Notes under the pieces: model-generated
Seen by the model: only the letters and a program-made list of their open reading frames with translations
Databases searched by the model: none
Told to the model about the DNA's origin: nothing
Source: Desulfobacterales bacterium
GTDB taxonomy: Bacteria > Desulfobacterota > DSM-4660 > Desulfatiglandales > B25-G16
Length of the DNA stretch: 5,133 nucleotides
NCBI GenBank assembly: GCA_030672485.1
Contig: DAOVGH010000052.1
Location: 1 to 5,133, forward strand
Reading direction: 5' to 3'
Part shown: positions 1 to 5,133 of the stretch, piece by piece
How the letters are laid out: every line of letters begins with the position of its first letter
Position numbering within the stretch: the first letter of the stretch is position 1
Translations under genes and position numbers: made by a program

Positions 1-45
1 ACCAGGGGAAAAGCAATAAAGCCTTACATCTTGGAGGGACTTCAT
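1..45 (-). CDS. Start of a gene downstream of thi4, cut by the window edge
   Basis: An ATG at 45-43 on the minus strand opens a frame that stays open to the window edge and reads MKSLQDVRLYCFSPG. It begins 9 bases after the thi4 stop codon and lies in the same frame. An AGGG seven bases upstream of the ATG is a weak possible ribosome binding site. The tight spacing and lack of a terminator hairpin between the two suggest a second gene in a thi4 operon. Fifteen residues are too few to name a product. Another thiamin gene would make sense by context, but the residues do not show it. Chance openness of this length is quite possible. Confidence 0.35.
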   Translation of the reverse strand, partial: MKSLQDVRLYCFSPG

Positions 46-54
46 CTTAATGCC

Positions 55-846
55 CTATTTCTTGGCCTTTTGGGAGATTAGTTCAGCGACCTTCCTTCCG
101 GAAAGGATCATTCCCCCGAATATGGGGCCCATGCGGGGGCCGCCGAAGACATTGTTAGCCGCCATCCCGGCGACATAGAGACCGGGGAAGACTTCACCGG
201 TGTTGGCCACAGTAAATTGTTCCCCCTTTTCTGCCCACAGGGGCATTTCTCCCACCACGCCGCCGGTTTTTGTATTCAATTTTACGTCTAGCTTTCGGGT
301 CACGATTCGACAAATCTCAGCTGGGTGACCAGTCCCGTCTACGACAAAGGAGGCACTTATGCCGAGCGGGTCCACATGAAGCTCCAGGCTTTCCACGGGA
401 GACCAGTTAATGACAAGGCCGGAAACTCTGGACTGTCCTGCCTTTTGCCTGAACAACACGTCTGTCACCTTTATCAGATTGAGGATAGCCGTTCCTGCCT
501 TAACGCACCTGGAGACAATGGTAGAAGTGGCTTCTACACTGTCCATGGTGTAATAGCCATTGCCCTTGGGGCGATGTGAGATTCCCATCTCGTCCACGAT
601 ATGAGTGGCGTCATCCTGAACGACAATCTCGTTGAACATCATGCCACCACCCCACATGCCTCCTCCAGGCGCCAGCTTGGATTCGAATATGACCGCCTTG
701 AGGCCTGCCTTACCAAGATAGTAACCGGCTATCAGATTGGAGGGGCCGGCTCCAACAAGGGCCACTTCAACCTCTAAGGATCCGAGGAACTTTTCCACGT
801 AGGACTCAATAACGGATCTGGAAATGGTAACATCGTCTATTTTCAT
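55..846 (-). CDS. thi4: Thi4-family thiazole synthase, probably sulfide-dependent (ADP-thiazole synthase)
   Basis: This cytoplasmic enzyme of thiamin biosynthesis builds the ADP-thiazole precursor from NAD and glycine. The 263-residue length is typical of archaeal and anaerobic bacterial Thi4. A Rossmann dinucleotide-binding loop VGAGPSN is at 31-37 with acidic E55 at the end of the second strand. The family signature GGGMWGGGMMFN is at 61-72, TGH at 172-174, and the C-terminal GGPRMGPIFGGM at 235-246. Yeast THI4 sacrifices an active-site cysteine as sulfur donor. Here the aligned position appears to be His157 (LHVDP, 156-160), as in the Methanocaldococcus enzyme that uses free sulfide with iron, so multiple turnover with external sulfide is inferred. 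The start at 846 is supported by GGAGAGGGG just upstream. The gene is divergent from ileS. It could be labelled ribulose-1,5-bisphosphate isomerase in older archaeal annotation, which is less likely here. Confidence 0.93.
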   Translation of the reverse strand: MKIDDVTISRSVIESYVEKFLGSLEVEVALVGAGPSNLIAGYYLGKAGLKAVIFESKLAPGGGMWGGGMMFNEIVVQDDATHIVDEMGISHRPKGNGYYTMDSVEATSTIVSRCVKAGTAILNLIKVTDVLFRQKAGQSRVSGLVINWSPVESLELHVDPLGISASFVVDGTGHPAEICRIVTRKLDVKLNTKTGGVVGEMPLWAEKGEQFTVANTGEVFPGLYVAGMAANNVFGGPRMGPIFGGMILSGRKVAELISQKAKK

Positions 847-913
847 TTTCCCCTCTCCAAGACAAATTCTAACCCTACCGGGCGTAAATCCCCTGTCCGT
901 GGGTGACTAAACA

Positions 914-940
914 AAGCCGGCCTTTAAAGCGGACCGGCTT
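914..940 (-). promoter_or_regulatory. GC-rich hairpin in the thi4 leader, possible attenuator
   Basis: On the minus strand AAGCCGG pairs with CCGGCTT, and two further G-C pairs form inside past a single bulged base. The result is a stem of about 9 bp with an 8-base loop. The stem is followed by TGTTTAG, so the 3' arm plus tail gives a broken U-rich run that could act as a weak intrinsic terminator. It lies about 70 bases upstream of the thi4 ATG, inside the predicted transcript. A second small hairpin (GACG...CGTC, 963-980) lies further upstream in the leader. I looked for the conserved TPP riboswitch segments (CUGAGA and the second conserved helix) and do not see them. Function is therefore unassigned. 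Confidence 0.4.
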
Positions 941-998
941 ATAGATTGCAATCGAAAATGAAGACGGAGCAAGCTGCGTCAATAGGATTTGGCACAAT

Positions 999-1026
999 AC
1001 AATACGGTTTTTGGACAACAAGTCAA
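999..1026 (-). promoter_or_regulatory. thi4: Candidate sigma-70-type promoter for thi4
   Basis: Reading the minus strand, a -35 box TTGACT (1026-1021) is separated by 16 bases from a -10 box TATTGT (1004-999). Both are close to consensus. Transcription would begin near 992, giving a leader of roughly 145 bases that contains both hairpins. This is a sequence match only; AT-rich intergenic DNA yields such matches by chance. Confidence 0.4.
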
Positions 1027-1039
1027 CAAAATATTGACA

Positions 1040-1068
1040 TTGACTCGATAAGTCATATCTGATATTCA
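1040..1068 (+). promoter_or_regulatory. ileS: Candidate sigma-70-type promoter for ileS-lspA
   Basis: A -35 box TTGACT (1040-1045) is followed after 17 bases by TATTCA (1063-1068), which is preceded by TGA, giving an extended -10 (TGn). An alternative -35, TTGACA at 1034-1039, pairs less well with TATCTG at 1056-1061. Transcription from here would begin near 1075 and give an untranslated leader of about 390 bases running through the repeat block. A closer promoter near 1425-1455 cannot be excluded, but I see no good -10 box there. Confidence 0.35.
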
Positions 1069-1075
1069 GAACTTG

Positions 1076-1111
1076 AAGTGCCTAAAATTGTAAGTGCCTA
1101 AAGTGCCTAAA
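1076..1111 (+). repeat. Three direct copies of AAGTGCCTAAA
   Basis: The 11-base word AAGTGCCTAAA occurs exactly at 1076-1086, 1092-1102 and 1101-1111, the last two overlapping by two bases. A fourth exact copy lies in inverted orientation at 1407-1417. The direct copies are 16 and 9 bases apart, too irregular and close for a CRISPR array. They might be protein-binding sites or internal expansion of a repeat-element end. Confidence 0.85.
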
Positions 1112-1264
1112 GTTGAAGAAGTAAAGCACCATAACTTTAGCTCACTCTGAACCCCGGCCCAGACCTGGCATGCAAGGACTGAGTTTAGTAGCTCCGGCTT
1201 AGAATTATTAAAGCGGCATTAGCTTGTTACAATCACGTCGCGCCCCTGGCCCAGCCCTGATTAT

Positions 1265-1300
1265 CTGGCCATATGCTTGCATACATAGAATATGCGCCAG
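1265..1300. repeat. Bulged 10-bp hairpin inside the ileS upstream region
   Basis: CTGGCCATAT (1265-1274) pairs with ATATG-C-GCCAG (1290-1300), giving ten base pairs with one bulged C and a 15-base loop. Flanking GC-rich arms extend the symmetry imperfectly: CCCTGGCCCAG before the stem is nearly complementary to CCGGGCAGGG after it. The inner TATGC-TT-GCATA (1272-1283) offers a competing small hairpin. No T-run follows, so it is not an intrinsic terminator. If the candidate promoter at 1040-1068 is used, it lies in the ileS leader RNA. I see no T-box elements. Confidence 0.55.
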
Positions 1301-1468
1301 GCCGGGCAGGGCAGGCTGGTTTATAAGCTTATTGCTTTGATTCTATGCTTAAGGCCTGGCCTATATGCTTCACAGGATCACTCAACCCCGTCGCACCAGG
1401 GCGGGCTTTAGGCACTTCTAACTTTTGCCATTGCTTATTTGATACCGTAACGCCTAGAGAGATACATC

Positions 1469-4270
1469 ATGGATTACAAAAAAACACTTAATCTTCCAAA
1501 GGCTGATTTCCCCATGAAGGCAAACCTGGTTCAAAGGGAGCCTGAGATATTAAAAAAATGGGAGAAGGAGGATATTTACTCGGCAATAAGGAACACGTCC
1601 AAGGGAAGACCTGTCTATGTGCTTCACGACGGCCCGCCTTACGCCAATGGCAATATCCATATGGGGACTGCGTTCAATAAGATTTTGAAGGATATGATTA
1701 TCAAGGCAAAGCAGATGGATGGATATGATGTTCCTTTTGTACCTGGATGGGACTGTCATGGGCTTCCGATTGAATCGCAGGTAGAGCAGGAGCTTGGAGA
1801 TAAAAAGCTGGAGATGACCCACTCAGAGGTCAGACGAAAGTGTCGTGAGTTTGCCGAACGTTTCATAAAGATTCAAAGAGATGAGTTTAAGAGACTCGGG
1901 GTCTTGGGTGAGTGGGACGAGCCTTATCTGACAATGAACTATAAGTATGAGGCCACTATTGTCAGAGAGTTTGGCAAGTTTGCACTGAATGGCAGCCTCA
2001 TTAGAAGCAAGAAGCCGATCTATTGGTGTAATTCCTGTGGCACTGCCTTAGCAGAAGCAGAGGTTGAATACGAGGATGATACATCTCCCTCCATCTATGT
2101 GAGATTTCCTCTCCTTTCAGATCTAACTTCGAGGTACCCATCCCTTGCTGGCAAGGATGTTTTCATGGCTATATGGACTACAGCTCCCTGGACCATACCG
2201 GCTAACCAGGCTGTGACCTTTCATCCCGATTTCACATATGTAGCTGTTGATACACCAAGGTACGGTGTCTTGATATTAGCCGAAGGGCTCCTGGAGCATT
2301 TCTTAGGGGCAGTGGGCATTGAGGAGCATACCGTTCTGGCCCGGTTTAATGCCCGCGAGTTAGAGGGCCTTAAGGGCAAGCACCCCCTTTATGATAGAGA
2401 GTCACTAATTATTCTGGCCGATTACGTTACCCTGGATGTCGGGACTGGCTGCGTTCACATTGCAACAGGCCACGGGCAGGAGGACTACGAAAGCGGGTTA
2501 CAATACAACCTTGACATATATTCCCCGGTTGACGACCAGGGGAGGTTTACAGAGGAGGTGGAGTTTTTTGCCGGCCAGGAGGTCTTTGAGGCTAATGGGA
2601 ACATTATCCAGAAGTTGGCCGAATTAGGGACCTTGCTCAAAGAGGAGGAGTTTACCCATTCCTACCCCCACTGCTGGAGATGTAAGAACCCTGTCATATT
2701 TAGGGCCACGGAGCAATGGTTCATCTCCATGGACAAGGTTGGCCTGAGAAAAAAAGCCCTCAAGGCCATAAGGGATGTAGAGTGGATCCCGAGCTGGGGA
2801 GAGGAAAGGATCTACGGTCTGGTTGGCAATCGGCCTGATTGGTGCGTTTCCAGGCAGCGCTCATGGGGTGTGCCCATAACTATCTTTTACTGCCTGAAGT
2901 GCGGCAGTCATCTTATCAGCCAGGATATAGTGGATTATGTAGCGGGGCTTGTTGAGAAACATGGTACCGATGTCTGGTTTGACCTGTCTGCGCATGAGCT
3001 TTTACCGAGAGGGACAACGTGCCCTTCGTGTCATGGGGATAAATTCAGGAAGGAGACAGATATCCTGGATGTCTGGTTTGACTCCGGTGTGAGTTTTACT
3101 GTTCTTGAGCAAAGGGACTACCTGGCCTCTCCTGCCGATTTATATCTGGAGGGAAGCGATCAGCACAGGGGCTGGTTCCACAGCTCTCTTCTATGTTCCG
3201 TAGGGACAAGGGAGAAGGCCCCGTTCAAATCCGTCCTGACACATGGATTTGTGGTTGACGGAGATGGAAGGAAGATGTCCAAATCCAGCGGGAATGTCAT
3301 CTCGCCAGAGGAGGTCATCAATAAGTATGGTGCTGAGATACTTAGGCTATGGGTGGCCTCCGAGGACTATAGGGGCGATATAAGGCTTTCCCAAGAGATT
3401 TTGGACAGGCTGATAGAGGCATACCGAAGGCTTAGGAATACCTTCAGGTACGTGCTTGGGAACCTCTATGATTTCAATCCATTAAAGGATACCATCCCCT
3501 ATGAGGAGTTACTAGAGCTTGATAAATGGGTCCTTCACCGGCTTCAGGAATTAACCGAGACGGTGATGAGATCCTACAGAAGATTTGAATTTCACTCCAT
3601 ATATCAGGCCGTGTATAATTTCTGCGTCCTTACCCTATCATCTTTTTACCTGGATGTATTAAAAGACAGGCTTTACACATCCGCTGTCAATTCAAAAGGG
3701 AGGAGGTCTGCACAGACAGCCTTGAACGAGATCATAGAGGTCCTTGTCAGGCTCATGGCCCCCATTATCCCCTTTACGGTTGATGAGGTATGGGGATATC
3801 TTCCCAGAAAAGAGAGGCCGATCAGTGTCCATGCGGATCTATTTGTACCTGCCAGAGAGGAGTTTAAGGATAGCTCATTGATCAAGCGCTGGGAGGTGCT
3901 GTTGAATGTCCGAAAGGAGGTTGGCAAGGCGCTCGAGTTGGCTCGAAAGGATAAGATTATTGGCCATTCCCTGGATGCGGCGGTAAGCCTGGCCCTTCCC
4001 CGGGATCTCCTGAGGGGATTAAAGGGTTACAGGGATGAATTGAGGTCTATCTGTATTGTCTCGGCTGTTGAATTCGCGGAGGGGGGGAAACTTGAGGGAG
4101 GTTACGGGAGCCAGGAATATCCTGGTTTAGTCATTAAGGTCTTACGCTCACCTTTCCCTAAATGCGAGAGGTGCTGGATCCATGATCCTGCTGTAGGAGA
4201 TGACACACAGCACCCTTCGTTATGCAGACGATGTGTGCACGTTATGAGAGAATTAGATTTGAGGCCTTAA
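1469..4270 (+). CDS. ileS: Isoleucyl-tRNA synthetase
   Basis: This cytoplasmic class Ia synthetase charges tRNA-Ile with isoleucine and edits misactivated valine. At 933 residues it is full length for a bacterial IleS. In order: the HIGH-type signature is PPYANGNIHMGT at 56-67, with Thr in the fourth position. The CP1 editing domain has WTTAPWTIPAN at 236-246 and GTGCVHIATGHGQEDY at 325-340, where D339 is the expected editing aspartate. The KMSKS loop is KMSKS at 602-606 before SGNV. The anticodon-binding helices follow, then a C-terminal zinc finger with C899, C902, C919 and C922. A central cysteine quartet (C475, C478, C518, C521) looks like a second zinc ribbon just before DILDVWFDSG. AGAGAG upstream of the ATG is a modest ribosome binding site. 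lspA follows after 3 bp, so the two are probably co-transcribed. Confidence 0.98.
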   Translation: MDYKKTLNLPKADFPMKANLVQREPEILKKWEKEDIYSAIRNTSKGRPVYVLHDGPPYANGNIHMGTAFNKILKDMIIKAKQMDGYDVPFVPGWDCHGLPIESQVEQELGDKKLEMTHSEVRRKCREFAERFIKIQRDEFKRLGVLGEWDEPYLTMNYKYEATIVREFGKFALNGSLIRSKKPIYWCNSCGTALAEAEVEYEDDTSPSIYVRFPLLSDLTSRYPSLAGKDVFMAIWTTAPWTIPANQAVTFHPDFTYVAVDTPRYGVLILAEGLLEHFLGAVGIEEHTVLARFNARELEGLKGKHPLYDRESLIILADYVTLDVGTGCVHIATGHGQEDYESGLQYNLDIYSPVDDQGRFTEEVEFFAGQEVFEANGNIIQKLAELGTLLKEEEFTHSYPHCWRCKNPVIFRATEQWFISMDKVGLRKKALKAIRDVEWIPSWGEERIYGLVGNRPDWCVSRQRSWGVPITIFYCLKCGSHLISQDIVDYVAGLVEKHGTDVWFDLSAHELLPRGTTCPSCHGDKFRKETDILDVWFDSGVSFTVLEQRDYLASPADLYLEGSDQHRGWFHSSLLCSVGTREKAPFKSVLTHGFVVDGDGRKMSKSSGNVISPEEVINKYGAEILRLWVASEDYRGDIRLSQEILDRLIEAYRRLRNTFRYVLGNLYDFNPLKDTIPYEELLELDKWVLHRLQELTETVMRSYRRFEFHSIYQAVYNFCVLTLSSFYLDVLKDRLYTSAVNSKGRRSAQTALNEIIEVLVRLMAPIIPFTVDEVWGYLPRKERPISVHADLFVPAREEFKDSSLIKRWEVLLNVRKEVGKALELARKDKIIGHSLDAAVSLALPRDLLRGLKGYRDELRSICIVSAVEFAEGGKLEGGYGSQEYPGLVIKVLRSPFPKCERCWIHDPAVGDDTQHPSLCRRCVHVMRELDLRP

Positions 4271-4273
4271 GCG

Positions 4274-4768
4274 TTGAAAAGAGACTACGCGCTATTTATT
4301 GGTCCAGCCCTCGCAATTCTGCTGATCGATCAGGTTTCCAAATGGTTGATTATCCGTCATTTAGAACTACATCAGATCCTTCCCATCATCCCCGGATTTT
4401 TCAATCTTGTCTTGGTTACAAACAGGGGGATGGCGTTTGGTATTTTTAGCCAAACTACATCCGGATTTCCCTACTATTTCTTACTGGCAGCAACAATAGG
4501 GGCCATAGTTGTAATCGTCTCCTTTTTTTGCTGGACAAAGGGGAATCGAAATTGGCTGACTATAGGGCTTTCGACTATCCTCGGAGGGGCCATGGGGAAT
4601 CTTATGGACAGGGTACGGTTTGGTTATGTGATCGATTTCTTGGACTTCTCTTTAAAGAGCTATCACTGGCCAGCATTCAACCTGGCCGATTCTGCAGTCA
4701 CGGCAGGTACCTTCTGGCTTTTCATCAATATCATGAAGGGAAAGAGCCTCAAAGGGGGCGAGCACTGA
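4274..4768 (+). CDS. lspA: Lipoprotein signal peptidase (signal peptidase II)
   Basis: This inner-membrane aspartyl protease cleaves the signal peptide from diacylglyceryl-modified prolipoproteins just before the lipobox cysteine. The 164-residue length is normal. Four membrane segments are visible at roughly 5-26, 66-87, 95-110 and 137-153. Family motifs are DQVSK (19-23), NRGMAFG (50-56), GNLMDR (108-113), VIDF (119-122) and AFNLADS (134-140). The catalytic aspartates are expected to be D121 and D139. The start is TTG: no ATG or GTG lies in frame before DQVSK, and TTG gives a first helix of the usual length. GAGG inside the last ileS codons, 9 bases upstream, serves as ribosome binding site. 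The TAA-GCG-TTG junction implies translational coupling with ileS. No terminator hairpin is evident after its stop. Confidence 0.97.
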   Translation: MKRDYALFIGPALAILLIDQVSKWLIIRHLELHQILPIIPGFFNLVLVTNRGMAFGIFSQTTSGFPYYFLLAATIGAIVVIVSFFCWTKGNRNWLTIGLSTILGGAMGNLMDRVRFGYVIDFLDFSLKSYHWPAFNLADSAVTAGTFWLFINIMKGKSLKGGEH

Positions 4769-4795
4769 ATTAGGTGTGAAGAGTGTGCTTTCCCG

Positions 4796-4960
4796 CTAAG
4801 ACAACAGATGCACATTGCCGATTCTTGTGCGGGTGAGCCCCGCTTCCCTGGCTGCCTCAAGGCATTCCTCGGCCTGCACCCTGGTTGTGGTCGGAAGATC
4901 CTTCATTAAAAAGTGAGGATAAAACCCCAGCAGGAGCGACAAAAGAGACGCAGAGAAGAA
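4796..4960 (-). pseudogene. C-terminal remnant of a probable radical SAM protein
   Basis: On the minus strand a frame running from 4960 down to a TAG at 4798-4796 contains LLLGFYPHFLMKDLPTTT, then AEECLEAAREAGL, and ends in RIGNVHLLS. The pattern of a PHF segment, DLPxTT, an alanine- and glutamate-rich helix and a terminal GNxHLL resembles, from memory, the C-terminus of radical SAM proteins related to pyruvate formate-lyase activating enzymes. The N-terminal CxxxCxxC cluster that would confirm the family is absent. The frame is closed upstream by a stop at 4963-4961, and similarity seems to fade near 4936. An ATG at 4906 could in principle start a 36-residue peptide, but a truncated gene tail is the better reading. 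Its stop codon lies 27 bases beyond the convergent lspA stop. Confidence 0.5.
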
Positions 4961-5133
4961 CTAAGCGAATTATTGACAAAAGCCCAGAAACGAGGGGCTT
5001 CTGATACGGAATCTGGAACAGCCTCTGTGACACCGCTCCGCCGAAACTTCCCTAAGATAAGATAGGAAGAAATGACCCTTGCCCCTGCGGAAGTGGTAAG
5101 AAATATAAGAAGTGTTGTCTGAATAGAGACCAG
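4910..5133 (+). pseudogene. Frameshifted SecA-like C-terminal tail with SEC-C zinc motif
   Basis: One frame (4910-5065) reads a charged segment, KPQQERQKRRREELSELL, then TPLRRNFPKI, and stops at TAG 5063-5065. The frame offset by 5 bases continues with IGRNDPCPCGSGKKYKKCCL to the window edge. Joined, they give PKIGRNDPCPCGSGKKYKKCC, the classic end of SecA: a basic or acidic linker, an RR-x-PK-V/I-GR segment, and the CxCx8CC zinc motif that binds SecB or ribosomes. Stand-alone SEC-C proteins are an alternative. No complete SecA precedes it, no good start codon or ribosome binding site is present (GTG at 4913 is weak), and the frame is broken by the AAGAT duplication. A dead fragment is therefore most likely. 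The true end lies outside the window. Confidence 0.6.
5054..5063 (+). repeat. Tandem AAGAT duplication causing the frameshift
   Basis: AAGAT occurs twice in direct tandem (5054-5058 and 5059-5063). Deleting one copy turns CCT-AAG-ATA-AGA-TAG into CCT-AAG-ATA-GGA-AGA, which restores an uninterrupted reading through PKIGRNDPC. This is the signature of slipped-strand replication, or of an assembly or read error, in a short repeat. Confidence 0.8.

Larger units (their letters stand above)
1075..1418. repeat. Inverted-repeat-bounded intergenic block (possible MITE-like or palindromic repeat element)
   Basis: The left boundary GAAGTGCCTAAAA (1075-1087) and the reverse complement of the right boundary (1406-1418, GAAGTGCCTAAAG) match at 12 of 13 bases. 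The block carries no coding frame that I can support. It is locally GC-rich with several self-complementary stretches, and the word TATGCTT recurs three times inside (about 1272, 1343 and 1364). This layout suits a non-autonomous mobile or extragenic palindromic repeat. I see no clear target-site duplication and no transposase, so element status is an inference. Confidence 0.45.
847..1468. other. Divergent intergenic region between thi4 and ileS
   Basis: This 622-bp stretch carries no coding frame that I can support. From left to right it holds the thi4 ribosome binding site and leader (847 to about 992), the two candidate divergent promoters (about 994-1068), the repeat-bounded block (1075-1418), and a short AT-rich stretch with the modest ileS ribosome binding site (1419-1468). 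I see no tRNA, no T-box and no TPP riboswitch. Confidence 0.7.

Noticed and set aside
325..579. Plus-strand open frame inside thi4
   Set aside because: It is antisense to a strongly recognisable Thi4 coding region and its translation shows no family features.
847..992. TPP or cyclic-di-GMP riboswitch in the thi4 leader
   Set aside because: GGTAGGG and GGGGATTTACGCCC recall fragments of known motifs, but the full conserved core of neither class is present.
1076..1111. Direct repeats as a CRISPR array
   Set aside because: The repeats are only 11 bases, two copies overlap, and there are no spacers of regular length.
1141..1468. T-box leader upstream of ileS
   Set aside because: I find neither the conserved T-box sequence that pairs with the tRNA acceptor end nor an antiterminator/terminator pair with a T-run.
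4829..4843. GCGGG-TGAGC-CCCGC hairpin, as a terminator for lspA
   Set aside because: No T-run follows it, it lies about 60 bases past the stop, and it falls inside the radical SAM-like tail where it encodes AGLTR. It is probably incidental.
4663..4860. Minus-strand open frame of 65 codons across the end of lspA
   Set aside because: It overlaps the conserved lspA 3' end and runs in a different frame from the radical SAM-like tail, with no recognisable motif.
4973..4978. TTGACA as a -35 box driving the SEC-C fragment
   Set aside because: No acceptable -10 box lies 15-19 bases downstream; GATACG is 24 bases away.
5072..5122. ATG-initiated reading MTLAPAEVV... at the right edge
   Set aside because: It is the out-of-frame shadow of the SEC-C motif and ends after 16 codons.

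Overview
The window is an ordinary-looking bacterial chromosome segment. It most resembles an anaerobic deltaproteobacterium-like organism (Desulfobacterota in the broad sense). This assignment is an inference from an archaeal-type, sulfide-using Thi4 thiazole synthase, the ileS-lspA pair, an IleS with an HxGT signature and a central four-cysteine cluster, and intergenic AAGTGCCTAAA repeats. No marker gene fixes the taxon.

Layout, left to right. At the left edge, on the minus strand, about 15 codons of an unidentified downstream gene are followed by a complete thi4-type gene (55-846). A roughly 620-bp divergent intergenic region (847-1468) follows. It holds the thi4 leader with a GC-rich hairpin, a possible pair of back-to-back promoters whose -35 boxes form a dyad, and a block of about 344 bp bounded by inverted AAGTGCCTAAA-type repeats with a large internal hairpin. 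On the plus strand come a complete ileS (1469-4270) and, 3 bp later, a complete lspA with a TTG start (4274-4768), almost certainly one operon. The right end (4769-5133) has no intact gene. It carries the C-terminal tail of a probable radical SAM protein on the minus strand and, on the plus strand, a SecA-like C-terminal tail ending in a SEC-C zinc motif. The SecA-like tail is frameshifted by a 5-bp tandem duplication.

Functionally, Thi4 makes the thiazole half of thiamin, IleS charges tRNA-Ile, and LspA removes signal peptides from prolipoproteins in the inner membrane. The three share no pathway beyond the common bacterial linkage of ileS and lspA. The most notable part is the right end, which reads as a deletion scar joining the 3' ends of two genes that once pointed away from each other. 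I did not find a convincing undescribed multi-gene system.
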